Below the pieces are notes generated by a model. It searched no databases, was not told where the DNA came from, and worked only from the letters and a program-made list of their open reading frames with translations. A program made the position numbers and the translations under genes. Shown in pieces: positions 17,210-27,318 of a stretch of 62,645 nt of DNA (the first letter of the stretch is position 1; each line of letters starts with the position of its first letter). The DNA is from Deltaproteobacteria bacterium Ga0077550 (GTDB taxonomy: Bacteria > Myxococcota_A > Polyangia > Nannocystales > Nannocystaceae): assembly GCA_001464385.1 (NCBI GenBank), contig LNFB01000299.1:1-62645 (forward strand), given 5' to 3'.

Positions 17210-17620
17210 TCAACCGCGCCGGACCTCGCGGGTCGGGCGGCGCTGCTCCGGATCGGTGAGCCAGGCGATCGCGTCCACCCCGCGGACGAACGCCCGCAGC
17301 GGGAGTCGCTTCGACAGAGCGGTCATGTTGAGCCGCACGCGCGCGAGCTCGCCGTCGACGATCACCGCGATCGCCTCGAGGCCGACGGACTCGATCCACG
17401 TCCACATCGCGTCGCGGACCGCCTCGTCGGCGCCCCCGATCTTGCTGTAGTCGAACAGCACGCGGCGCATGCCATGGGCGGCGAACGATCGCTCGAGCTC
17501 CGCGTGGAGCGTCTGCGCATCCTCGTTCGAGGCGAGCGGTCGTGCGAAGTCGACGCGGACGTACTGCGCGTCGGCCTGGATCGAGGTCGCGTTCGTGGCG
17601 TTCGTGGCGGCATCCTGCAT
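17210..17620 (-). CDS. STAS/SpoIIAA-like small protein (copy 1)
   Basis: Protein of 136 aa, cytosolic, with the alternating strand/helix pattern of SpoIIAA/STAS-like proteins: YVRVDFARPL, a helix, RRVLFDYSKIGG, a helix with MWTWIE, then IAVIVDGELARVRLNMTALSKRLPLRAF and a final helix AIAWLTDPE. It is clearly paralogous to the gene at 24063-24482: both contain RVRLNMTALS[KR]R followed by P[LM]RAF. ATG 17620 is chosen over an upstream GTG at 17653 because AGGA lies about 9 nt before it. TACTCT further upstream (ending 19 nt before the ATG) is a candidate -10. It is convergent with the propeller gene, 10 bp apart. Confidence 0.75.
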   Translation of the reverse strand: MQDAATNATNATSIQADAQYVRVDFARPLASNEDAQTLHAELERSFAAHGMRRVLFDYSKIGGADEAVRDAMWTWIESVGLEAIAVIVDGELARVRLNMTALSKRLPLRAFVRGVDAIAWLTDPEQRRPTREVRRG

Positions 17621-17776
17621 GCACCAAGTCCTGTGTCCCAGAGTAGGACGCACGGCCTCGATGCGCAGCCGGAAAAACGATCAGGGCCCGCCCGCGCGAC
17701 GCAAACGTAGGTTGCCTGACGGACACGGCACGAAGGGCGCGATCGGCGACCACGGGACTCCGCCAGTCCCGATGCC

Positions 17777-17919
17777 GCGACCCGGTCCGAGTCGATGTTC
17801 ACGATGCGTGTGCGGGCGGAGTCGCGCGGCGCTGCGTGCTTGGCGACCTCCAGGTGATCGCGCCCGAGGGCGGCCTCGGCGATCTCCAGCGCGCGCTTCA
17901 ACCTCGGTTCAGCGGCTTC
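17777..17919 (-). pseudogene. possible remnant of a TPR (kinase-type) gene
   Basis: On the minus strand this stretch encodes RLKRALEIAEAALGRDHLEVA, which reads as one TPR helix pair of the kind found at the C-terminus of myxobacterial kinases (compare ARRALDPDHPEVA in the kinase at 21100-23982). Family similarity fades after about 35 codons on one side and upstream on the other, and there is no convincing start. It is the only gene-like content of the 412-bp gap 17621-18032; I see nothing else recognisable there. Confidence 0.4.
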
Positions 17920-18032
17920 GGACCGAGCTGGCGAGGATTCATCGTGCCTGCGGAGTTGCGCACGAGGCCACGGTCAATTCACTCCCGCAGGTTCTTTTTC
18001 CCGCGGCTTCTTTCGTCGCAGGCGGGCTTCCG

Positions 18033-19385
18033 TCACCAGAGTCCGGTCAGCGGTCCGTGGTCGTGGTCGGGATCGCCGAACGACTCGAGGCCCATTGCGC
18101 CCACGTGCTGCGCGAGGGCGAGCCAGAGCCCCGTGATCGAGGCGTCGTCGTAGGTCACCGCGCGATCGCCCGCGATCCCGCCACCGACCACGACGACCGG
18201 GAGCGCGCCCATGTCGTGCACCACCGACAGTCCGCTGAGCAGCACGCACGTGGTGTGGTCGAGGAGCGTGCCGTCGCCCTCGTCGACGGCGTCGAGGGCG
18301 GCGAGCAGGGCCGCGAACCGCTCGACGTACCAGCGGTTGCTCGCCGCCAGTTGCCCGTGCGCGACCGGGTCGTCGCCGTTCGCCAGGTGGGCGACGCTGT
18401 GGTAGTCGGCGTCGATTCCCTGCCACGCGTGGCGCAGGCCGTCGTTGCCGGAGGATCCCCATTGCACGGTCGCGACCCGGGTGAGGTCGCAGGCGAGGCT
18501 CGCGACGACGAGGTCCTGGGTCGCGTCGACCAGCGTCGGGACGTCGAGGTCGTCGGGGTGGCTGGGGTGATCGACCGCGGTCGGCTCGAGCGGCAACACG
18601 CAGGTCGACGGCGGGACGTGGGCCTGGGCGACCCGGGCCTCGAGGGCGTCGAGCGCGGTGGCGTGCCGCTCCAACGCGCGTCGGTCCTCGGCGCCGAGCC
18701 CCGCGCCGAGGGCATCGAGCCGTCGACGCGCGTGCTCTCGGGCGTCGGCGCGCGCGGCCTGCAGCGCGGCGCGGGCGTCGGGATCGAGGGCGAGCTCGCC
18801 GAACAGGCGCCGGTACACCGCGCCGGGATCGTCGTCGGCGCGCAGCGGTACGCCGCGATCCGCGGCGGCGAGGGCGAAGCCCTGGGTGCGCACGCCGAAC
18901 TGCAGCGCCGTGTACGGCGGTGCGTCGGAGCCGGCCGCCGCGACGAGCTGCTCGCCGACGCGCTGATCGAGCGAGGGCCCGCCGGGCAGATAGTGCCCGC
19001 CCGCCCCCTGGTCGGCGGCCAGCGCCGTCGCGGTGAGCAGGGTCCCGAGCGCGACGTTGTGCACGTCGCCGACCTGCGCGCGGCCGACCGTGTTCGCGAG
19101 TCCCTCGACCTGCACCAGCCGATCGCGGAACCCCGCGAGTCCGACGAGGCTCTCGCCCGGCGACCACGGGGCCTCGCCGATGGATCCGCGATCGGGACCG
19201 CTCGGGCGCCAGCGATCCTGCGCGACGCCGTGGGCGAAGTGGACCACGAGCAGGCGCCGCGGCGACGGGCCGCCATCGGCGGCGCTCGGCAGCCACGGCA
19301 CCCACGGCGCGGCGACGGCCCCCATGCCCAGCGCCTGCAGCAGACGCCGCCGCGTGGTCGTCGTCGGCCTCGTCCGCCGCTTCAT
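18033..19385 (-). CDS. Tat-exported DUF1552 protein
   Basis: Protein of 450 aa. The N-terminus TRRRLLQALGMGAVAAPWVPWLP is a twin-Arg signal. The mature part follows DUF1552: RLLVVHFAHGVAQ, GLAGFRDRLVQVEGL, a GDVHNVALGTLLT segment, GGPSLDQRVGEQL, LACDLTRVATVQWG and the late TCVLLSGLSVVHDMGALPVVVVGG. DUF1552 proteins nearly always sit beside DUF1587/1592/1588/1585 proteins, as here, and resemble the alkaline-phosphatase/sulfatase superfamily; their substrate is unknown. The ATG overlaps the stop of the preceding gene (19382-19385, ATGA), so the two are translated together. Confidence 0.9.
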   Translation of the reverse strand: MKRRTRPTTTTRRRLLQALGMGAVAAPWVPWLPSAADGGPSPRRLLVVHFAHGVAQDRWRPSGPDRGSIGEAPWSPGESLVGLAGFRDRLVQVEGLANTVGRAQVGDVHNVALGTLLTATALAADQGAGGHYLPGGPSLDQRVGEQLVAAAGSDAPPYTALQFGVRTQGFALAAADRGVPLRADDDPGAVYRRLFGELALDPDARAALQAARADAREHARRRLDALGAGLGAEDRRALERHATALDALEARVAQAHVPPSTCVLPLEPTAVDHPSHPDDLDVPTLVDATQDLVVASLACDLTRVATVQWGSSGNDGLRHAWQGIDADYHSVAHLANGDDPVAHGQLAASNRWYVERFAALLAALDAVDEGDGTLLDHTTCVLLSGLSVVHDMGALPVVVVGGGIAGDRAVTYDDASITGLWLALAQHVGAMGLESFGDPDHDHGPLTGLW

Positions 19386-21099
19386 GGGTTGGCCCTCCGG
19401 TGGACGAAGGCGTCGCTGCCGACGAGCTCGCCGAGCAGGGTCGGGATGTGTCCGCCGTCGGCGACGAAGCGCCGCTCGAGGGCGTCGATGAACGCGTCGT
19501 CGTCGTCGTCGTGGACCTCGAGCCGCCCGAACGCGTAGCGGAACCACTGCCGCACGTAGCAGCGCTGGACCTGCTCGCTGTCCGCGAGCGCCCACGCCAG
19601 CGCGACGCCGCCGTCGAGCGCGGCGTCGAGATCGCTGTCGCTGACGCGGCCGCGGGTGTCGATGGGATTGCCGGCCTCGTCGTGCGTCCGCGTGCCACCC
19701 ATCGCGTCGTAGCCCTCGAGCAGGAAGCCGATCGGATCGATCTGCGCGTGGCAGGTCGCGCACGATGGATCGGCGCCGTGCAGCTCGAGGCGCTCGCGCA
19801 GGCTGGCCCCCGGCGCGGGCGCGGCCGGTGGCATGGCGGCGCCCGGCGGCGGCGCGGCGAGGGGCTGACACAGCAGCCGCTCGCGGACGAGCGCCCCGCG
19901 GCGCACCGGATCGGATCGATCGGGCTTCGCGTGGGCGGCGAGCACCGAGCGCAGGGTGAGGACACCCGCGCGCCGCGTCGGGTCGAGCTCGAGCAGCGCC
20001 CGACCCTCGCCGAAGGACGCGGGCGCCGGCGCGCTCGCGACGACCTCGTCGCCGTACCACGACGTGACCGCCACCGTGGCGACGGCCGTGTTCGCGGTGA
20101 GGAGGGTCGACAGCTCGCCGTCCGCGTGGAGGATCGCCAGCGCGACGGTGTCCACGAGCTCGGCGTCGAGCTCGGGGCCGAGGGCCTCGCTGAAGGTGGG
20201 GAAGACGTTGCGATCCTTGACGAGGTGGCGCAGCGCGTCGAGCTCGAGCCACTGCCGGTGCATCGCCGCGAGGCCGGCGGCGGCGCGGCCATCGGCGAGC
20301 ATGCGACCGACGACGATGCGGCGGTACCCGGGATCGTGCAGACGCCCCGCCGCGGCGTCGGCCGACAGCGCGTCGTCGGGCATCGTTCCCCACAGCAGGT
20401 AGGACAGGCGCGCGGCGATCTCGTGGCCGCGTAGCACCACCTCGCCGTCGGGATCGCCCTCGCCACGCTCGATGCGGTAGAGGAAGTCGGGGCTCTGGAG
20501 GATCGCCGCGACGAGCCGGCGCACGCTGGCGTCGCCCCCGTCCGCGTCGACGGCGGGCGGCCCGAGGATCGCCGCGAGCTCGCCGAGCTCCTCGGTCGAC
20601 ACCGGCCGGCGCAGGGCCCGGGGCGCGAACGCGGCGAGGAACGCCTGCGCACACTCGGCGGTGGGGATCGTCTCGGCGAGGCACGGGTGCAGGGCGTCGC
20701 GGCGCACCGCCTCGGCGACGCGCCACGCGACGTCCTCGTATTGCACGAGCACGGTCTCGGTGACCGCGACGGTGTTCGCCGCGAAGCCGCCGTCGTCGTC
20801 ATCCACCGGCAGGGCGTCGACGAGCTGCAGATCGTCGGGGAGCGCGTCGCCGAACAGATCGGCGATCGTGCGGACGTACTGCGCGCGGGTCAGCCGACGC
20901 ACCGCGACCGCGCCGAGGTGTGGCGCGGGGTCGTCCGACGCGGCGTCGGGATCGTCGAAGGCCGGCGGCGCGGGCAGGTCGGTCGAGCACGCCGCGCCAA
21001 GGGCGAGCACGAGGCCCACGTGCAGCACCGCGGCGCCCCGCGTCGCGCGATCGATCACCGGGGTTCGACCCCGCTGCGGCGCCGGATTCCGCCGCGGCC

Positions 21100-21103
<4 letters not shown>
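19382..21103 (-). CDS. DUF1587/1595/1592/1588/1585 lipoprotein with CxxCH
   Basis: Protein of 573 aa with lipobox LALGAAC after a rather long, basic n-region (a GTG at 21058 would shorten it). Domains occur in the order known from planctomycetes and myxobacteria: DUF1587 (RRLTRAQYVRTIADLFG, about 70-85), DUF1595 (AFLAAFAPRALRRP), DUF1592 (LVAAILQSPDFLYRIERG and RLSYLLWGTMPDD), DUF1588 (RAGVLTLRSVLAAHA..., RERLLCQPL and SCATCHAQIDPIGFLLEGYDAMG), and DUF1585 (QVQRCYVRQWFRYAFGR). The CATCH in DUF1588 is a potential c-type haem site. The ATG overlaps the kinase stop codon (ATGA). Function unknown, probably a surface complex with the DUF1552 partner. Confidence 0.9.
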
Positions 21104-23982
<2,879 letters not shown>

Positions 23983-23990
23983 GCACGTCG

Positions 23991-23996
23991 AGGCTA
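23991..23996 (-). promoter_or_regulatory. -10-like TAGCCT before kinase TTG start
   Basis: Minus-strand TAGCCT, then 8 nt, then TTG at 23982. It lies in the 80-bp gap after the STAS-like gene, so the kinase operon may have its own promoter. Confidence 0.45.
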
Positions 23997-24062
23997 CCTC
24001 AAGGCGGCGGCGGACGTTCTCGGCCGGCGCGCGGCACTCGCAGCGGCCGGCGTCGCGCGGGT

Positions 24063-24482
24063 TCAGACGATGCGAGTGATCCGCGTGGTCCGGCGCGGGT
24101 TCGGATCGACCAGCCACTTCGCCGCCTCGTCGAGGCCGAGGAAGGCCCGCATCGGCACGCGGCGCGAGAGCGCGGTCATGTTGAGCCGCACGCGGGTGAG
24201 CTCGCCGTCGACGACGACCGCGATGCCCTCGAGGTCGGCGCGCGCGGCCCAGTCCCACATCGACTCGCGCACCTCCTCGGCGTGCGCGCCCACGCAGCGG
24301 TAGTCGAGCAGCACCCGCCGCGTGGCCTGGGCCGCGGCGTCGATGCGACCCTGCAGCGCGAGGGCGGCGGCCACCGAGTCGACCGCACGCGAGAACACGA
24401 CACGGACGAACCGCTCCTCGGTCTCGATCGACGCCGCCTCGGCCACCGCAGACCAGTCTAGCAGCCGGCCGCGATTGTCCAC
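24063..24482 (-). CDS. STAS/SpoIIAA-like small protein (copy 2)
   Basis: Protein of 139 aa with a GTG start. Same layout as the gene at 17210-17620: ERFVRVVFSRAV, a helix, TRRVLLDYRCVGA, a helix with MWDWAA, then GELTRVRLNMTALSRRVPMRAFLGLDEAAKWLVDP. It lies 80 bp upstream of the kinase on the same strand, so the two copies flank the kinase/DUF1592/DUF1552 operon. SpoIIAA-like proteins in other bacteria act as small regulatory partners, sometimes phosphorylated; whether this one is a substrate or partner of the adjacent kinase is inference. Confidence 0.78.
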   Translation of the reverse strand: MDNRGRLLDWSAVAEAASIETEERFVRVVFSRAVDSVAAALALQGRIDAAAQATRRVLLDYRCVGAHAEEVRESMWDWAARADLEGIAVVVDGELTRVRLNMTALSRRVPMRAFLGLDEAAKWLVDPNPRRTTRITRIV

Positions 24483-24489
24483 GGTGGCG

Positions 24490-25380
24490 TCAGCGTGCGG
24501 CGTACGGATCGAAGCTGGCCCGGCTGCGGCGCGCGGCGTTGAGGCGCCGCAGCTCGGCCGGTGCGAAGGCCTCCCGCGAGGCCGCCGGGGCCTCGCGGCG
24601 CACGAACGCCTCGATCACGCGCCGGGCCTTCGCGCTGGCCTGTGCCCGCGCGGCGTCCTCGGTCGACGGCTTCGGCCCGGCTTCGACGCAGTCGTCCCAA
24701 AGCTCGAAGATCCGCCGCCGCTTGGTCGCGGCGTCGAGCGTCGGGTCGGACCACATCGACCGCAGACGCTCACCGAGGGCGGCGAGCGCCTCGCGCTCGC
24801 GCACGCGCTGGTACTCGGCGCGCAGGCGGGCCCGCAGCGGCGCGGTGTCGTCGAGGAATTCGCGGCGCGCTCGGGCGGTCTTGCCCCGCGTCACGAGATC
24901 GGCGAGGCCGCCCATGCGGAGGCCGACACCCGCGAGGATCGGCGGCGCGCCGTACGGGCCGTACTCGACGATGGGGTCGTGCTTGCTGTCGGGTCCCGCG
25001 CCACGGTGCACGAGCGTGTTGGGGACCTCGTTGAACCGCTCGTCGTCGGGGCGCTTGGGTCGACCGCGCCAATCGAAGCCGAGGATCGTCGGCGACTGGG
25101 GCTCGATCCGCGGCACCCGGCGGAACGTCACCTCGCCATCGGCGTGGATGGTCGCGACGAAGCCCGACGATCGATCGCGGTGCTCGTAGCTCCCGTCGGC
25201 GCGACGGATGAGGTGCTGGCTCGCGCGCGGACCGGCGGGCCGATAGCCCGCGGGCAGCCGAGGCGGTGGCGGCTCGGCCAGGAGCAACGACGCGGTGAGG
25301 AGCACGGCGAGCACGGGACGTCCGCGGCCCCGATCGAGGGGCAGCGTCCCAGCTTGCCGCAGGGCGGTCGGCGCCGACAA
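24490..25380 (-). CDS. exported protein of unknown function
   Basis: Protein of up to 296 aa. The first track-supported start is TTG 25380; a GTG a few residues before the hydrophobic stretch VLAVLLTASLLLA is an equally good start and would leave a compact signal peptide. After a Pro-rich linker comes ADGSYEHRDRSSGFVATIHADGEVTF, then FDWRGRPKRPDD, then a hydrophobic patch APPILAGVGLRMGGLADLVTRG. The C-terminal half is a charged, helical region with many Arg and Glu (AEYQRVREREALAALGERLRSMW). I do not recognise the family. The gene ends 8 bp before the STAS-like start and may be cotranscribed with it. Confidence 0.65.
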   Translation of the reverse strand: MSAPTALRQAGTLPLDRGRGRPVLAVLLTASLLLAEPPPPRLPAGYRPAGPRASQHLIRRADGSYEHRDRSSGFVATIHADGEVTFRRVPRIEPQSPTILGFDWRGRPKRPDDERFNEVPNTLVHRGAGPDSKHDPIVEYGPYGAPPILAGVGLRMGGLADLVTRGKTARARREFLDDTAPLRARLRAEYQRVREREALAALGERLRSMWSDPTLDAATKRRRIFELWDDCVEAGPKPSTEDAARAQASAKARRVIEAFVRREAPAASREAFAPAELRRLNAARRSRASFDPYAAR

Positions 25381-25429
25381 GCCCCATGGTTCGCGCGGCG
25401 GGCGGGGCCAGTAGGCGGGCCTGGGCTGC

Positions 25430-25435
25430 TATCCT
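25430..25435 (+). promoter_or_regulatory. -10-like TATCCT, 12 nt from ATG
   Basis: TATCCT followed by 12 nt and ATG 25448; a transcript starting 6-7 nt downstream would have only about 5 nt of leader. Confidence 0.4.
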
Positions 25436-25447
25436 GCCGGCCCAACG

Positions 25448-26422
25448 ATGGCCCGAACCATGGTTCCGCCGCTCGATCGTCGCGATCTGCTGTGTGCCCT
25501 CGCGGTCGCCTCGGGCGCCCCGACCCTGCTGCTGCCCCGACGTGGGCGCGCTGCGTCACCGGCTCGCGACGCCGAGCTGCGGGGCACCGAGCTGCGGGCG
25601 ATCGAGCGCGACGCGCTCGGCATCACGCTCGAGCTCGGCCTGCGGCACGGTCCGTTCCCCCACGGTGGCCTGCCGTACGACGACGACACCACGTTCGTCT
25701 TCGTTCCGGCGCACCACCGCGGCGGCCGCAGCATCGACACCGTCGTGCACTTCCACGGCCACAGCACGAACGCGCGCGCGACGATGGGTGAGAAGCAGCT
25801 GCGCGCGCAGGTCCACGCCAGCGGGCGCAACGCGATCCTCGTCGTCCCGCAGGGGCCCGTCGACGCCAAGGACTCGCGGTGGGGCCGGCTCGATCTCGCG
25901 GACGGGCTCGTGGCGTTCCTGCGCGAGGTCCGGGGCGCGCTGCAGTCGGCCGAGATCTCCGCCGTGCTCGAGGACGCCGCGATCGTCGGCGCGCGGCCGG
26001 GCTCGCTCGCGATCTCGGCCCACTCCGGCGGCTACCGGGTGGCCGCGTCGTGCCTGACGCGCGGCGGCTGCAACGTCAACGAGGTCTATCTGTTCGACGC
26101 GCTCTACGGCGTGCGCGACGACTTCCGCAGCTGGGTGCTCGCGCGTCGCGATCGCCACGGGGCCCGCGAGCGGCACAAACTCCTCGCGTGGTACCGCGTC
26201 GACTCGGTCGCGGCCCAGTGCGCCGAGCTGCGCCGCGAGCTGGCGATCGACGGCGTCGCGTATCGCCATGTCCTCGACGAGCGCGAGGCCGATCCCACCG
26301 CGATGACGCGGGCGCGGGTCGGCTTCGTGCGCTCGAGCGTCGGGCACCGCGACGTCGTCCACGCGACCGACGCGCTGCGCAACGCCCTGTCGTGGTCCTG
26401 CCTCGCCGCCGCGCCGAAGTAG
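25448..26422 (+). CDS. exported alpha/beta-hydrolase-like protein
   Basis: Protein of 324 aa with an N-terminal Tat-like signal (DRRDLLCALAVASGAPTLLLP). The body looks like an alpha/beta hydrolase: TVVHFHGHST provides the oxyanion-hole strand, AILVVPQGP the next, ISAHSGGYRVAAS the nucleophile elbow (Ser in HSGG, departing from strict GxSxG), VYLFDALYG the acid, and the late GHRDVV the probable catalytic His. Substrate unknown. The 3' end faces the Cys-ladder lipoprotein gene with a strong hairpin in between. Confidence 0.72.
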   Translation: MARTMVPPLDRRDLLCALAVASGAPTLLLPRRGRAASPARDAELRGTELRAIERDALGITLELGLRHGPFPHGGLPYDDDTTFVFVPAHHRGGRSIDTVVHFHGHSTNARATMGEKQLRAQVHASGRNAILVVPQGPVDAKDSRWGRLDLADGLVAFLREVRGALQSAEISAVLEDAAIVGARPGSLAISAHSGGYRVAASCLTRGGCNVNEVYLFDALYGVRDDFRSWVLARRDRHGARERHKLLAWYRVDSVAAQCAELRRELAIDGVAYRHVLDEREADPTAMTRARVGFVRSSVGHRDVVHATDALRNALSWSCLAAAPK

Positions 26423-26444
26423 CCCGCCGCTCGGGCGCGGCGGG
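26423..26444. terminator. 8-bp GC hairpin between convergent genes
   Basis: CCCGCCGC (26423-26430), six-base loop, GCGGCGGG (26437-26444); a perfect stem directly after the hydrolase stop codon. There is no T-tract on either strand, so it may slow polymerase or protect 3' ends rather than act as a textbook intrinsic terminator. Confidence 0.5.
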
Positions 26445-26456
26445 GCCACGCGCCTC

Positions 26457-27275
26457 TCAGGTGCAGCCGTCGCCGCTGCACGACTTCTTGCAGGTCGCGC
26501 CGCTGCAGCTCTGCTTGCAGCCGCCGCCCGAGCACGACAGATCGCAGGTCGCCCCCGACGCGCACGTCTGGGGGCAGCCGGCGCCGGAGCACGAAGCCTC
26601 GCAGCTCGAGCCCGAGGCGCAGGTCTGCTTGCAGCGGCCGCCGGAGCACGTGAACTTGCAGGCTCCGCCCGCGGCGCAGGTCTGCGTGCAGCCGCCGTCG
26701 GAGCAGGTGTTCGACGACGCCTTGCCGCCGGCGCTGCCACCACCGCCACCACCACCGCCGACATTGACGCTGCCGATGCCGGGCACGTCCACGCCGCCGG
26801 GTCCGACCTTCACGCCGCCGACCTCGACGGTCTTGTCGGTGACCTTGCCGCCGCCGGGGAGCTCGACCTCGTTCTTCGCGCCGTCGACCTTGACGGTGCC
26901 GCCCGAGCCGGCGACCTCGACCTGCTGCTTGTCGCCGTCGGCGGTGACGACTGCGTTGCCGCCCTCGACCTTCACCGAGCCGTCCTCGTTGATGTCGACG
27001 CCGACCTCGCCGGCCTTGACGCCGTCCTTGCTGACCTCGACGCCGGGCGCCTTGACGCCGTCCTTGTTGATCTCGACGCCGGGCGCCTTGACGCCGTCCT
27101 TGCTGACCTCGACGCCGGGCGCCTTGACGCCGTCCTTCGAGACCTCGACCCCACCCGCGACGACCTTGCCGTCGCCCGTCGAGGTGTTGTCACAGCCGCT
27201 GGCGAAGGCGGCGGTGAGGGTGAACGTGCCCGCGAGGGCGAAGAGACGGGAGGTGGAGCGCACGAACGTTCGCAT
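26457..27275 (-). CDS. repeat lipoprotein: 12-aa repeats plus Cys-ladder domain
   Basis: Protein of 272 aa with lipobox AAFASGC. Residues about 35-85 hold four near-identical copies of VEVSKDGVKAPG. A less regular Val/Gly/Lys segment follows, of the kind expected for a beta-solenoid (VEVAGSGGTVKVDGAKNEVEL...), then a Gly-rich hinge. The last 83 residues contain 18 Cys in a regular pattern: C-S-x-G-x-C then three residues then C, repeating every 9-10 residues (for example CSGGRCKQTC, CSGAGCPQTC). Such spacing suggests a Cys ladder in a tightly wound solenoid. The beginning resembles DUF3060-like repeat proteins. Function unknown; surface location is likely. A GGA-containing ribosome-binding site precedes the ATG. 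Confidence 0.8.
   Translation of the reverse strand: MRTFVRSTSRLFALAGTFTLTAAFASGCDNTSTGDGKVVAGGVEVSKDGVKAPGVEVSKDGVKAPGVEINKDGVKAPGVEVSKDGVKAGEVGVDINEDGSVKVEGGNAVVTADGDKQQVEVAGSGGTVKVDGAKNEVELPGGGKVTDKTVEVGGVKVGPGGVDVPGIGSVNVGGGGGGGGSAGGKASSNTCSDGGCTQTCAAGGACKFTCSGGRCKQTCASGSSCEASCSGAGCPQTCASGATCDLSCSGGGCKQSCSGATCKKSCSGDGCT
27015..27158 (-). repeat. 36-bp in-frame tandem repeat, 4 copies
   Basis: Units start at 27015, 27051, 27087 and 27123. They encode the VEVSKDGVKAPG repeats; the third-position differences are few, so copy number may vary between strains. Confidence 0.9.
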
Positions 27276-27297
27276 GGTGATGATCCTCGACGGTGCG

Positions 27298-27303
27298 ATG
27301 GTA
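27298..27303 (-). promoter_or_regulatory. -10-like TACCAT for Cys-ladder gene
   Basis: Minus-strand TACCAT, 22 nt before ATG 27275 with GAGGA in between. It overlaps the plus-strand TACCCT by its TA, giving back-to-back promoters. Confidence 0.35.
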
Positions 27304-27307
27304 CCCT
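27302..27307 (+). promoter_or_regulatory. -10-like TACCCT, 11 nt from ATG
   Basis: TACCCT followed by 11 nt and ATG 27319; shares the TA dinucleotide at 27302-27303 with the divergent element. Confidence 0.4.
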
Positions 27308-27318
27308 GCGCCGCCGCC

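Noticed and set aside
17362..17901. Minus-strand frame of 179 codons as a complete gene.
   Set aside because: Only the first ~35 codons look like a TPR; the rest overlaps the STAS-like gene in another frame. Listed only as a possible remnant.
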